In this document: in pieces, positions 1 through 7,940 of the stretch
How positions within the stretch are numbered: position 1 is the stretch's first letter
Layout: each line of letters opens with the position of its first letter
NCBI GenBank assembly: GCA_905214955.1
Contig: CAJMON010000002.1
Span: 1-64,000, forward strand
Reading direction: 5' to 3'
From: an uncultured bacterium
GTDB taxonomy: Bacteria > Bacillota > Clostridia > Lachnospirales > Lachnospiraceae
Length of the DNA: 64,000 bases
Notes under the pieces: model-generated
What the model saw: the letters and a program-made list of their open reading frames with translations, nothing else
Databases searched by the model: none
What the model was told of the DNA's origin: nothing
Translations under genes and position numbers: made by a program

Positions 1-116
1 GGTTCGATGGCACGGAAATAATCCTTGGTAAAAGGCGGCAGGGTTTTTAAAACTTCCCGAAGCTTCAGAGTAAGCTCCACATCGGTCTGTTCATGGAATG
101 TCGTAACTGCAGGCAT
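1..116 (-). CDS. Tyrosine recombinase/integrase, N-terminal fragment cut by window edge
   Basis: The first 38 codons read MPAVTTFHEQ onward and end in KDYFRAIE at the window edge; the rest lies outside. The pattern of a short charged helix followed by LPPF..DYFRAIE resembles the N-terminal SAM-like (core-binding) domain of Lachnospiraceae XerC/XerD-type site-specific recombinases. A good ribosome binding site (AGAAAGGAA) lies about 8 bases upstream of the ATG and fixes the start. The catalytic domain is not visible, so the family call rests on the N-terminus only and could change when the full gene is read. Confidence 0.55.
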   Translation of the reverse strand, partial: MPAVTTFHEQTDVELTLKLREVLKTLPPFTKDYFRAIE

Positions 117-496
117 AGCAAAAAGTTCCTTTCTAAAGAAAATATTGTCTAAATTAAAAAGCAAAATTTTTATTTTATGAATTGTAAAAAGTCTGAAGCC
201 AGAATGCGTTTGTACAAGAGTGGCTTTATGTTTTTTTATTTTAACAGTTTGTTTTCCTGAATTTCAAAATCTCGAATTTTTCAGAAGAATTCATAAATCC
301 GCGAAACGAAGCAGATTTATAAGAAAGGGTTTCAAAAATGGTAACATGTTTGAAAAATCCTGTCAATCATGGAATTTCACCCAGATCTATTTGAAAAACT
401 GGAGTTTGTCGTATAGATCTAAAGCCAAGAGGATGCGGCCCTCTTTCGGAAATTTTCCTTTTGGGCCGCTTAAATTTCTGATTTTCTTTTCTTTTT
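117..496. other. Non-coding gap between helicase gene and recombinase gene
   Basis: This AT-rich stretch of about 380 bases has no convincing gene; the longest frame across it runs antisense into the helicase. It holds a hairpin at 186-232, listed separately, and a long inverted repeat (GCGGCCC at 435-441, GGGCCGC at 473-479) just downstream of the helicase stop. The latter lacks a T-run in the minus direction, so it is not a typical intrinsic terminator, though it may protect the 3' end of the helicase mRNA. Confidence 0.5.
186..232 (+). repeat. Hairpin repeat, copy A (terminator-like on plus strand)
   Basis: AAGCCA and TGGCTT form a stem around a loop containing TTGTACAAGAG, flanked by an A-run on the left and a long T-run on the right, so it would work as an intrinsic terminator on the plus strand. 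The core ACAAGAGTGGCTTTATG closely matches ACAGGAGTGGATTTATG in the element at 33992-34059. The two are probably copies of one dispersed intergenic element; this copy is more degenerate. Confidence 0.5.
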
Positions 497-2113
497 TCAG
501 CCTGCACGGTTCTGGCGTCTTTTTCCATTTCCGGCTGCTGCTAAATTTCTGGAGTTTGAATTTTCATAGACTGCTTTTGCACCGCTGTTGCGGACACGAA
601 TTCTTGTATGTCCGGGGCGTTCCTGCCTGGACATGGAATCCTGAGGTCTATGGTTGTTTTTTCGGTAAGATCCGTCAGGACGTTCTTTGGTGCCTTTGAA
701 GTCTTTGAAACCGCCTCTGGAGGATCCGCCGTGTCCGCGGCGTTCTGTGCGGTTTCCACGGGGATTTCTGCGTCCATATTCCCGTACGGTATCCTGGATC
801 AATTCGTCAGCAATCATATCGGTATTGCCTAATTGCATCTGTAAAAGCGCTGCTGCAAGTTCAAAGGAATCCATCCCGGTTTCTGCCATTTTTTCTGTTA
901 AAAACAGTTTAATTTCAGAAATGTTTCGTTCTTTTAAACAGGTTTCTGCTTCTTTTAAGACGGCGTCAGCTTTTGCATGAAGCAACTCTTTGGATGCAGG
1001 AATCGGATGCTGTGCAATGGTTGTCTTGCAGATTCGTTCAATCTCACGGATCTTTCCCATTTCCCTGCCATTGATCAGGGTAAAGGAAAGTCCTTCTTTT
1101 CCGGCACGGCCAGTACGTCCAATCCGATGCACATAATATTCGGTATCCTGTGGAACGTCATAGTTGAACACAGCTTCCAGATCATCCACATCAATGCCTC
1201 TGGCAGCTACATCGGTGGCAATAAGGAATTCCAGGCTTCCGTTTCGGAAACGGTTCATGACAAAGTCACGCTGTTTCTGAGTCAGGTCGCCGTGAAGGCC
1301 TTCTGCCTGATAACCCAGCTTCTTTAAGCTTGCAGACAGATCATCCACCATCTTTTTGGTATTGCAGAAAATCAGGGACCGCTTTAAATGATAATTTTCT
1401 TTCAGCCTGCGGATTACTTCTGTTTTGTAATCATTTTTGCAGACAACATAATACTGCTTAATCAGGGAAACGGTCAGCTCTTTTGCCGGCATTTTTACCA
1501 GGACGGCATCTTTCTGGAATTCATTGGTGATATCCAGAATGGCCTGAGGCATGGTGGCGGAAAACAAAGCGGTTTGGTGTCCGTCCGGAACTTCCCGAAG
1601 AATGGTTTCCATATCTTCCCGGAATCCCATGTTTAACATTTCATCTGCTTCATCCAGAACTACCATGGAAATGTCGTTCATTTTTAAGGTGTGGCGGCGC
1701 ATGTGGTCCATCACACGTCCAGGAGTCCCCACAACTACCTGTGTACCGCCTTTTAAGGCACGAATCTGGCCTTTAATGTCCTGTCCCCCATAAACAGGCA
1801 GGATCTTGATTCCGTGCAGGAATTTGGCGAATTTACGCATCTCTTCAGCTGCCTGGATCGCCAGCTCTCTAGTGGGACATAAGACGATGGCCTGAACATT
1901 TTTCACTTCCGGATTGATCTTCTGAAGAAGGGGGATACCAAAAGCGGCGGTTTTTCCGGTACCGGTCTGTGCCTGGCCGATCACATCTTTTCCTTCCATC
2001 AGAACAGGCATGGCTTCTGCCTGGATCGGGGTCATGGTTTCAAAGCCCATTTCCGTCACTGCCCGTAAAATCTTTCCGTTTAAACCGGATTCTTCATATT
2101 TGATTACTGTCAT
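497..2113 (-). CDS. cshA: DEAD-box RNA helicase (CshA/DeaD type)
   Basis: ATP-dependent RNA helicase of the CshA/DeaD class, which in Firmicutes helps mRNA decay, ribosome assembly and growth in the cold. All core motifs are visible: Q motif near residues 24-31, AQTGTGKT at 48-55, PTRELA, GTPGR, DEAD around 154, SAT, ARGIDV and HRIGRTGR. The helicase core ends near residue 370. It is followed by a DbpA-like region and a basic, glycine/arginine-rich tail from about residue 440, typical of RNA-binding extensions. The 538-aa length fits the family. It is monocistronic with a consensus promoter at 2239-2267 and a terminator inside its leader, so attenuation is likely. The exact paralogue (cshA, cshB or deaD) is not certain. 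Confidence 0.93.
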   Translation of the reverse strand: MTVIKYEESGLNGKILRAVTEMGFETMTPIQAEAMPVLMEGKDVIGQAQTGTGKTAAFGIPLLQKINPEVKNVQAIVLCPTRELAIQAAEEMRKFAKFLHGIKILPVYGGQDIKGQIRALKGGTQVVVGTPGRVMDHMRRHTLKMNDISMVVLDEADEMLNMGFREDMETILREVPDGHQTALFSATMPQAILDITNEFQKDAVLVKMPAKELTVSLIKQYYVVCKNDYKTEVIRRLKENYHLKRSLIFCNTKKMVDDLSASLKKLGYQAEGLHGDLTQKQRDFVMNRFRNGSLEFLIATDVAARGIDVDDLEAVFNYDVPQDTEYYVHRIGRTGRAGKEGLSFTLINGREMGKIREIERICKTTIAQHPIPASKELLHAKADAVLKEAETCLKERNISEIKLFLTEKMAETGMDSFELAAALLQMQLGNTDMIADELIQDTVREYGRRNPRGNRTERRGHGGSSRGGFKDFKGTKERPDGSYRKNNHRPQDSMSRQERPGHTRIRVRNSGAKAVYENSNSRNLAAAGNGKRRQNRAG

Positions 2114-2174
2114 GAATCATAATTCCTCTCTATTGTACTGTAGCATCCGGATGCCATTAAACCGGCATTCGGAC

Positions 2175-2205
2175 AAAAAAACAACGTCCGTTATTAGGAC
2201 GCTGT
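2175..2205 (-). terminator. Intrinsic terminator inside the helicase leader
   Basis: On the minus strand ACAGCGTCC and GGACGTTGT pair over 9 bp (one G-T wobble) around a 7-base loop and run into seven T residues. It lies after the promoter at 2239-2267 and 60 bases before the helicase ATG, so it would end most leader transcripts unless anti-terminated. It could also stop read-through from the upstream 76-aa gene. Confidence 0.75.
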
Positions 2206-2238
2206 GTTCTGAACATACATAACTAAAATAACGATATC

Positions 2239-2267
2239 ATTATAAAATAAATCACGGATAGTGTCAA
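2239..2267 (-). promoter_or_regulatory. Consensus sigma-A promoter of the DEAD-box helicase
   Basis: Minus strand TTGACA, 17-base spacer, TATAAT: a perfect match to the housekeeping consensus. It starts directly after the stop codon of the 76-aa gene. The expected transcript begins near 2232, giving a leader of about 120 bases. Confidence 0.85.
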
Positions 2268-2272
2268 GGCTC

Positions 2273-2503
2273 TTATTCTTCAAATTCTGCGGTGACGATA
2301 AATCCACGGGGAGTATCTTCCACGCTGACAATGGTGCCTTCTTTGGCTTTGATCCGGTTATTTCCTTTAAAGCATCCAGACATTGCGACTGCCGGTTCAA
2401 TAATGTAACTGAAATTCATGTTGGTCTGAATCTCAGTGATCTCTACACGCTGTCCTGGCTGCACCAGGTTTGGGCGTTCCATTTTAAATTTTTCTTGTCT
2501 CAT
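2273..2503 (-). CDS. Conserved hypothetical protein, 76 aa
   Basis: A 76-residue soluble protein with no signal peptide or membrane segment; it is not recognised as a named family. The sequence begins MRQEKFKMERPNLVQPGQ and is rich in beta-forming stretches (RVEITEIQ, GTIVSVEDT, GFIVTAEFEE), suggesting a small beta-barrel. It has two Cys/Met-containing turns but no clear metal motif. The start has an AAAGGATG ribosome binding site 9 bases upstream, partly inside a 12-bp hairpin (2516-2551). It sits between the LysM gene and the helicase and has no partner of known function. Confidence 0.7.
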   Translation of the reverse strand: MRQEKFKMERPNLVQPGQRVEITEIQTNMNFSYIIEPAVAMSGCFKGNNRIKAKEGTIVSVEDTPRGFIVTAEFEE

Positions 2504-2515
2504 ATGGTTTCATCC

Positions 2516-2551
2516 TTTCTTTTCAGGACTATTGTAAGCCCTGAAAAGAAA
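2516..2551 (-). promoter_or_regulatory. Hairpin abutting the ribosome binding site of the 76-aa gene
   Basis: TTTCTTTTCAGG and CCTGAAAAGAAA form a perfect 12-bp stem with a 12-base loop. The 3' arm runs straight into the GG of the Shine-Dalgarno sequence on the minus strand. There is no T-run, so a terminator is unlikely in either direction; masking of the ribosome site or an mRNA boundary is more likely. Confidence 0.5.
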
Positions 2552-2605
2552 TTTGTAAAGGAAAAAGCCAAAGCCTGACATCCTATAGCATTTTTCAAAC
2601 ACGCT

Positions 2606-2950
2606 CTAGCGCAGCTCCTCTGAATAATAGGGAATGGTCAGATACTGCCCGTACTCTACGTGGGTGCCGTGAAGAGAATTGATCAGGCGGACATCATTGA
2701 TAAAGGCTTCCGTACTCTCATATCCGGCACTGTAACGGTCTGCAATGCTCCAAAGTGTGTCCTGGCAGCCGACCCGGACTTCTGTATAATACTTGTAAAC
2801 CGGATGCTCCGGATCGGCATCTGCCCGAAGAAACAGGCGGGTGCCAAGAAACAGAATCACGAAGAACAGGAGAAATCCAGCAGGAATCACAGCAAGGCAG
2901 TGTGAACCAAAATTCTTCTTTCTCATAACCACAACAGAACTTCTTTTCAT
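2606..2950 (-). CDS. yneA: LysM-domain cell-division-suppressor-like protein (YneA-like)
   Basis: A 114-aa protein with a short basic N-terminus, one hydrophobic membrane segment (about residues 19-37) and a C-terminal LysM domain (VRVGCQDTLWSIADRYSAGY to YLTIPYY). In Bacillus, YneA sits next to lexA, is SOS-induced and blocks division during DNA damage; the divergent position and LexA boxes here support the same role. An upstream in-frame ATG at 3001 would fall at the expected transcription start. The ATG at 2950, preceded by GGGAGGG, is therefore the better start. Confidence 0.8.
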   Translation of the reverse strand: MKRSSVVVMRKKNFGSHCLAVIPAGFLLFFVILFLGTRLFLRADADPEHPVYKYYTEVRVGCQDTLWSIADRYSAGYESTEAFINDVRLINSLHGTHVEYGQYLTIPYYSEELR

Positions 2951-2981
2951 CAGAAAACCCTCCCATAGTCTTATTAAATGT

Positions 2982-2995
2982 CGAACATGTGTTTT
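2982..2995. promoter_or_regulatory. LexA box 1
   Basis: CGAACATGTGTTTT matches 12 of 14 positions of the Firmicute SOS box CGAACATATGTTCG. It lies just downstream of the yneA-like transcription start. Confidence 0.65.
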
Positions 2996-3009
2996 GATCA
3001 ACTACCTGG

Positions 3010-3038
3010 ATTATATATCAAGAACATATGTTTGTCAA
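3010..3038 (-). promoter_or_regulatory. Consensus promoter of the yneA-like gene
   Basis: Minus strand TTGACA, 17-base spacer, TATAAT. LexA box 2 lies inside the spacer and overlaps the -35 by two bases, so bound LexA should block polymerase directly. Confidence 0.85.
3021..3034. promoter_or_regulatory. LexA box 2
   Basis: AGAACATATGTTTG matches 12 of 14 consensus positions, with an intact central palindrome GAACATATGTT. It is embedded in the yneA-like promoter. Confidence 0.8.
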
Positions 3039-3046
3039 TAGAAAAA

Positions 3047-3060
3047 CGAACACATTTTCG
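3047..3060. promoter_or_regulatory. LexA box 3
   Basis: CGAACACATTTTCG keeps both CGAAC-type outer arms of the Firmicute SOS consensus. It lies upstream of the lexA -35 and could serve both divergent promoters. Confidence 0.65.
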
Positions 3061-3087
3061 AAAAATCGCAAAAAAGCAAATCTATGT

Positions 3088-3116
3088 TTGCATTTTGGGG
3101 CTCTTCATGTTAGAAT
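3088..3116 (+). promoter_or_regulatory. Promoter of lexA
   Basis: TTGCAT, 17-base spacer, TAGAAT, with the lexA ATG about 32 bases after the expected start. The LexA boxes upstream suggest autoregulation. Confidence 0.65.
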
Positions 3117-3155
3117 AAAATATCATATTTTTTAAAAAGACTGGAGGCTGCGGCT

Positions 3156-3779
3156 ATGGGAACTGGAAAGATCAGTAAAAAACAAAAGGAAATATTGGAA
3201 TTTATGAAAAGCGAGATCCTGAGTAAGGGCTTTCCGCCCTCTGTCCGTGAGATCTGTGAAGCTGTTGGATTAAAGTCTACCTCTTCTGTCCATGCACATT
3301 TAGAGACCCTGGAGAGAAACGGCTATATTCACAGAGATCCTACCAAGCCAAGAGCCATTGAAATTCTGGATGACACCTTTAATCTGAACAGAACGGAGAT
3401 GGTCAATGTTCCGATTATCGGACGCGTTGCAGCAGGCTCTCCCATCCTGGCTCAGGAAAACATCGAGGGCTATTTTCCTGTTCCAATGGAGTATATGCCC
3501 AATGAACAGACCTTTATGCTGAATGTCAAGGGAGAAAGCATGATCAATGCCGGTATCCTGGATGGGGACCGGGTGATTGTCCGCCAGCAGCCCACAGCGG
3601 AGAACGGGGATATGGTGGTTGCCCTTACTGAAGAAAATGAGGCTACGGTGAAGCGGTTCTACAAAGAAGACGGCTACTACCGCCTCCAGCCGGAAAATGA
3701 CCATATGGACCCCATTATTATTCATGGGGAGATTACGATTCTTGGAAAAGTCATTGCAGTGATGCGCTTCTTCCAGTAG
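3156..3779 (+). CDS. lexA: SOS repressor LexA
   Basis: Transcriptional repressor of the DNA-damage response. It cleaves itself when RecA filaments form on single-stranded DNA. The N-terminal winged-helix DNA-binding domain covers residues 1-70 (SVREICEAVGLKSTSSVHAH is the recognition region). The C-terminal S24 peptidase domain has the Ala93-Gly94 cleavage site, Ser128 (in GESMINAG) and Lys166 (in EATVKRFY). The length of 207 aa is typical. GGAGG upstream supports the ATG. It is divergent from the LysM gene with three LexA boxes between, and is followed by a terminator at 3805-3864. Confidence 0.97.
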   Translation: MGTGKISKKQKEILEFMKSEILSKGFPPSVREICEAVGLKSTSSVHAHLETLERNGYIHRDPTKPRAIEILDDTFNLNRTEMVNVPIIGRVAAGSPILAQENIEGYFPVPMEYMPNEQTFMLNVKGESMINAGILDGDRVIVRQQPTAENGDMVVALTEENEATVKRFYKEDGYYRLQPENDHMDPIIIHGEITILGKVIAVMRFFQ

Positions 3780-3804
3780 AGAATGTTCCATAAAAATACG
3801 AAAG

Positions 3805-3864
3805 AAAACCATACCAGGCAGTTTACATAAAAAACTTATGTAAATCTATTGGTATGGTTTTTTT
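3805..3864 (+). terminator. Intrinsic terminator after lexA
   Basis: AAAACCATACCA pairs with TGGTATGGTTTT and is followed by a T-run; a second smaller hairpin (TTTACATA/TATGTAAA) fills the loop. The A-rich left flank means it may also end minus-strand transcription from the jet operon. Confidence 0.85.
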
Positions 3865-3961
3865 ATAGAAAAGGTCCTGATGAGCGGATTCATAGAGATC
3901 GGACAACGGCTGAAGATTCAGCATTGGATGAATGAGAACCACGTATTTATGGCATCTTGTT

Positions 3962-6900
3962 TTAAGAAGGACTCTCCTCTTCTAATTCCTCTCTTAAATG
4001 TCCAAAATCATCCCGTTCAAATTCTGCAATGGAGATCTGCCGCTTGTTGGGGTTGGCAAATACAAAAGTCTTGTCAACGCTGTCCAAGTAGCTTTGGATC
4101 TTGTCATTGGTGGAGCTGATTATGGCCTGGAAGCCGAAACGGCGCATCAGGGCAATGCAGCCGGCCACTTTTTCCGCATCCATTTTGGAAAATGCCTCAT
4201 CTAACACCACCAGGCGGATGGTAGGATTGCGCAGAAGCCTTGGAGAAAGCTCAATACGGTAAGTCTGGACAAAGCTTGCCAAAAGGATGATATACAAAGG
4301 ATTCTGCCCCTCTCCGCCGGAGTTTTTCCGGATCATCTGCTCCAGCTTGATGTTGATCTGAGAGTGTTCATTTTGAATGATCTGCTCCATGCCAAAGCTT
4401 AAATACGTGCGGTAATCCGAATATTTCTGACGGTTTAATTTTGCTTCTTCCAGCTGGGCCGGCGTGGCATTTTCCGGAGGCAGGAACAAGGATAAGAGCT
4501 CCTGGATCAGATCCCCGTAATGCTCTTCGTGGGCCATGGAAAACAGATCCATCTGATGTTCCATCTGATCGTTTAAGGTGGAAGGATTGATCTCCAGGTC
4601 TTCGTTCATGAACACCGGATAAAAGCGGCCGTCAGCGCCATGATTGCGCTCAATGACAAACCGGTACCGGTCTTTGCCAAAGTCCATCCGGCTGATGATC
4701 CGGTTTAGCTGATCACGCTGGGCAAGGGCCTCTTTGATGGCACTTCGGATCTTGTAGACAAAATCATGCTTGAAGAAATAAACAGCCTGTTTTGCCTGTG
4801 CAGAAGCCTTTTCATGGAGGGTATCCAGGTCTTTATAGGAAAGCTTTTCAAGAAGAGCGGCAAACTCCTCGTTGTCTAAGCGTTCCACGTCAAAGGAACG
4901 GTTGGGCCGCTGTTTTAAGTAGTCTACTCGAAGCGCGCGCAATCTGGAAAGGGCTGTATCTGCTTCCCGCAGTGCGGCAGTATGGCGTCCCTGATAATTC
5001 TGCCTGAGATTGGTATACACCACAGGGCCGTTTCCTTTCCGCTTTTCCAGAAGAGCATCCAGCTCTTTTTCCCAGTCGGGTACCGGAACAAAGTCTTTTT
5101 CCAGGTGCATCAGCCATTCTGCTTTCTGTTGATGATCCTGTTTTTCCAGGGAAAGCCGTTCTTCCAGTTTCCCGATATCGCGGATAAGCTTATTTTTTTC
5201 TGCTTTTTTCACGGCAATCTGCTTTTCCACAGAAGCTTTTTCGCTCTTCCACTCTTCTACATTCTGTTCCTTTAACAGGCGGATTTCCCCTAAGATCCGC
5301 TGCTCATTCTTTTTCTGCTTTTCCAGCTCATCCATATCCGAAATCCAGCCAAGATACACGGATTTATCAAGGGAAAGGGCTTCTAAGTCCAGGATTTTGG
5401 CTGCTTCCAGAACCGCTTCCGTAAAGGGAGCCCGTTCTTTTTCCAGTTCCTGGATCTGCTCTTCTAACGTACGGATTCGCTGACGGCGGCTCATATCGCC
5501 GATGTAGGCAAATTTTGTATACTGGGCAGGGTTTAAATGCTGAAATTTATATCCGGAATAAAGCTCACACTGGCTGGTGATGCCGGTCTGCTGGCGGCGG
5601 AGTTCCGGAATGGTCTGGCATTTGATCACTTTTCCAAGAAGATAATCAATGTAGGACTGCACGTAAGGGGCTTTTGCAATAACTTCTTCAGAAAGGGCGT
5701 TTTCCAAAACAGGCCATTCATGGCTGGAAATCTGTTCCGTATCCAGAACGGCTGCAATGGAAAACTTTCGGCTGTCTAAGGTGCGGCAAAGCTCCATGGC
5801 TTCCACGGTATACTCGGGTGGAACCACTAGCATCAGTTTGTTGCTGGCCATATAGCCCTCAATGGCATTTCGCCAGGTATCGTCCTTCACATCAATCAAA
5901 TCGGCAAGAACACTGACATTGACAGATGGGCCATATTTCTTGCGAAGGCCAGTCTGAATGTGCTTTCTGGCCTGTTCTAGGGTTTCCGGATAAGCAGCCT
6001 TTCCCTGCTTTAATTCCTTGATCATCTGCTGAAGATTAGTCTGCTCAGTAAGAATGCGCCGCAGCTGGCCGTCTGCTTCTGCTTTTTGCTTTAAGGCTTC
6101 CTGGCGGATTTCCTTTAAGCTGTCAGAGAGCTTCTGGATGCCTTCCTCAGACAGAGTTTTCTTCTGAAATTTCTCAATGTCCCAGAGCACCTGGTTAGGC
6201 ACCACATCCACTGTTTCCCAGGCGGACAACGCGTCGGCAGTGCGGCGGTAGCTCTCTTCACTAGATGCGCAGGCCTTCAGCAGCTTCTGGACATTTTCAA
6301 GGTTTTCACACAAATGTTCATAGCCGGAAGAAGTAATTCTGGCGCTGAGTTCTTCTTTTTTCTGCTCCAGGGAAAGAATTTCCTTGTCAGCAGATGGAAT
6401 GGAATCCTGCTGAAGAGAAAGGTCGTTTTGATGATTGGTGATCTTTAAACGTACCTCTTCTTCCCGCTCACGGGCTTCAAAAAGGCCGAAAGAGCTGGAA
6501 AAGTATTCCAGGCGCTTGGCTTCTTCTATTTTTGTCTGGTACGCATCGTATGCTTTCTGGATTTCTTTAAGCTGGTTGGCCTCTTCCCGGATGTCCTGGA
6601 TCTGGCGGCACATTCTTGCATACTGGGAAACACTTTCCTGCATGGCTTCCACGCTGATGTCCTGCTCCATGCAGATGTATTCCTTTACGAAATCAGAAAG
6701 CTTCATATTCATCTTAAAAGGTATGGCCCGTTTGAACAGCTTAGGGAACCGCTCCTGGTCAAGCCCGCCCAAGTAAACATCATAAAGCCTGGAACGGAAC
6801 CGCTCATTGGTCTTTTCGAAGTAATATTCTTCCGGTGGATAGGTATTCCGGATAAAATCTTTGACTTCCTCAATGGTCATGGCACGCTCAGAGGTTCGGT

Positions 6901-7336
6901 AATCGTGTTCCGGAAGGGCACCTTTGTGCCAGAAAAAGGTCCGGTCACAGTCATTGGAAGCAGTATTGACATCGAAGACCACACCGATGCATTGAGCTTC
7001 CCCGGTATCGGTGCGGATTAGTTCCATCACAATGGTGGAAGAAAAATTGTGGTTGCGCAGGTAGGTGTATTCATTGTTGTCACCGATGCTGACCATGCCG
7101 CGAAGATATTCCATCAGGGAACGGTCGGAATCATCAGCTGCCGCTTTATTGAAAAATCCTCTTCCGTCTGTATTGGCATACAGCAAAATCTGCAGAGCGT
7201 CAATGACGGTGGACTTTCCACTTCCAGAGTGGCCGGTAAAGAAATTGATGCCGTGGGAAAAAGACAGCACACGCCTGTCAATGTAGTGCCAGTTGTTTAA
7301 ACATACCCTGTTCAGGGCTTCAAATTTCTGCTGCAT
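3962..7336 (-). CDS. jetC: JetC / MksB-like SMC-type ATPase of a Wadjet-like complex
   Basis: A 1124-aa SMC-like ATPase of the JetC/MksB group. Family members form a loop-extruding complex with a kleisin (JetA/MksF) and a KITE protein (JetB/MksE); Wadjet systems restrict plasmid DNA. Walker A is GHSGSGKS at 35-42. Long coiled-coil arms fill roughly residues 270-480 and 660-870 around a hinge-like region. The ABC signature (NSGGEGQ, about 1005) and Walker B (VVLDEA, about 1044) close the ATPase head. The ATG at 7336 has AGGAGG 8 bases upstream and overlaps the end of jetB; the frame could extend further upstream, but with no ribosome site. No jetD follows: the next gene is lexA, convergent. 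Confidence 0.88.
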   Translation of the reverse strand: MQQKFEALNRVCLNNWHYIDRRVLSFSHGINFFTGHSGSGKSTVIDALQILLYANTDGRGFFNKAAADDSDRSLMEYLRGMVSIGDNNEYTYLRNHNFSSTIVMELIRTDTGEAQCIGVVFDVNTASNDCDRTFFWHKGALPEHDYRTSERAMTIEEVKDFIRNTYPPEEYYFEKTNERFRSRLYDVYLGGLDQERFPKLFKRAIPFKMNMKLSDFVKEYICMEQDISVEAMQESVSQYARMCRQIQDIREEANQLKEIQKAYDAYQTKIEEAKRLEYFSSSFGLFEAREREEEVRLKITNHQNDLSLQQDSIPSADKEILSLEQKKEELSARITSSGYEHLCENLENVQKLLKACASSEESYRRTADALSAWETVDVVPNQVLWDIEKFQKKTLSEEGIQKLSDSLKEIRQEALKQKAEADGQLRRILTEQTNLQQMIKELKQGKAAYPETLEQARKHIQTGLRKKYGPSVNVSVLADLIDVKDDTWRNAIEGYMASNKLMLVVPPEYTVEAMELCRTLDSRKFSIAAVLDTEQISSHEWPVLENALSEEVIAKAPYVQSYIDYLLGKVIKCQTIPELRRQQTGITSQCELYSGYKFQHLNPAQYTKFAYIGDMSRRQRIRTLEEQIQELEKERAPFTEAVLEAAKILDLEALSLDKSVYLGWISDMDELEKQKKNEQRILGEIRLLKEQNVEEWKSEKASVEKQIAVKKAEKNKLIRDIGKLEERLSLEKQDHQQKAEWLMHLEKDFVPVPDWEKELDALLEKRKGNGPVVYTNLRQNYQGRHTAALREADTALSRLRALRVDYLKQRPNRSFDVERLDNEEFAALLEKLSYKDLDTLHEKASAQAKQAVYFFKHDFVYKIRSAIKEALAQRDQLNRIISRMDFGKDRYRFVIERNHGADGRFYPVFMNEDLEINPSTLNDQMEHQMDLFSMAHEEHYGDLIQELLSLFLPPENATPAQLEEAKLNRQKYSDYRTYLSFGMEQIIQNEHSQINIKLEQMIRKNSGGEGQNPLYIILLASFVQTYRIELSPRLLRNPTIRLVVLDEAFSKMDAEKVAGCIALMRRFGFQAIISSTNDKIQSYLDSVDKTFVFANPNKRQISIAEFERDDFGHLREELEEESPS

Positions 7337-7940
7337 GGGCTGTTTCCTCCTCAGGCTGGTATTCTTCCAAAAGGCTTCGGATGTCTTCTCCAAGGAGCAC
7401 CATATTGATGGAAGGATAGATGACAAACCGGGCATTTAAGTCCGTTTCGTCTGTACTCTCCAAAAAGTCAATGAGCTGATAGCGTTTCAGAAGACGGATG
7501 GCCAGACGGACTTCCGAAGGGCCGGGCTGGCGGTCCAAAAGATGAAACTCTGCCATTTTTTCCTGAATCTCGCTTCTGCAGGACACAACATAATCTGCTG
7601 CGGAAGCGGAGGACATCTGCTCATCGTAGATGACTTTCAGAATCAGAATGCATTTGGTGGCATATTCGGAAATTCTTGGGCCTACCTGGCTGTTCCCTCC
7701 GGAGAGATAAATGATGCCGTTTCTGGCATCTTCCCGAACCTCCAGTCCTGCAATCAGAAAATAGTCTTTCAGAAATTCCAGATGCAGGTCACAGGTCCGA
7801 AACAGGGGGTTGACTCCCATGCGGCCGGTTTTCCGGTCGAATTTGTGTTCCAGTACAAAGGTCTGGGAAAGGAGTATTTTGACAGCGGCAGACACCCGTT
7901 CCCGTTCTTCTTCTGTCAGTGCTTCATAGTATGGAATCAT
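7320..7940 (-). CDS. jetB: JetB / MksE-like KITE subunit (DUF4194)
   Basis: A 206-aa soluble protein matching the DUF4194 pattern of JetB/MksE subunits: a helical N-terminus (EALTEEERERVSAAVKILLS), then winged-helix-like segments including the beta stretch ARNGIIYLSG. Such KITE proteins are dimeric winged-helix subunits that bind the kleisin and the ATPase heads. It overlaps jetA by 4 bases (ATGA) and jetC by 17 bases, so the three are translationally coupled. The assignment rests mostly on operon position and length. Confidence 0.82.
   Translation of the reverse strand: MIPYYEALTEEERERVSAAVKILLSQTFVLEHKFDRKTGRMGVNPLFRTCDLHLEFLKDYFLIAGLEVREDARNGIIYLSGGNSQVGPRISEYATKCILILKVIYDEQMSSASAADYVVSCRSEIQEKMAEFHLLDRQPGPSEVRLAIRLLKRYQLIDFLESTDETDLNARFVIYPSINMVLLGEDIRSLLEEYQPEEETAHAAEI

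Noticed and set aside
435..479. Inverted repeat GCGGCCC/GGGCCGC as helicase terminator
   Set aside because: The loop is over 30 bases and no T-run follows on the minus strand.
220..699. 159-codon plus-strand frame across the left gap
   Set aside because: It runs antisense into the 3' end of the helicase gene, has no ribosome site, and the encoded sequence is a low-complexity run of Phe/Leu/Arg.
3865..4119. Plus-strand frame after the lexA terminator
   Set aside because: It runs antisense through the end of jetC; no ribosome site and no protein-like composition.
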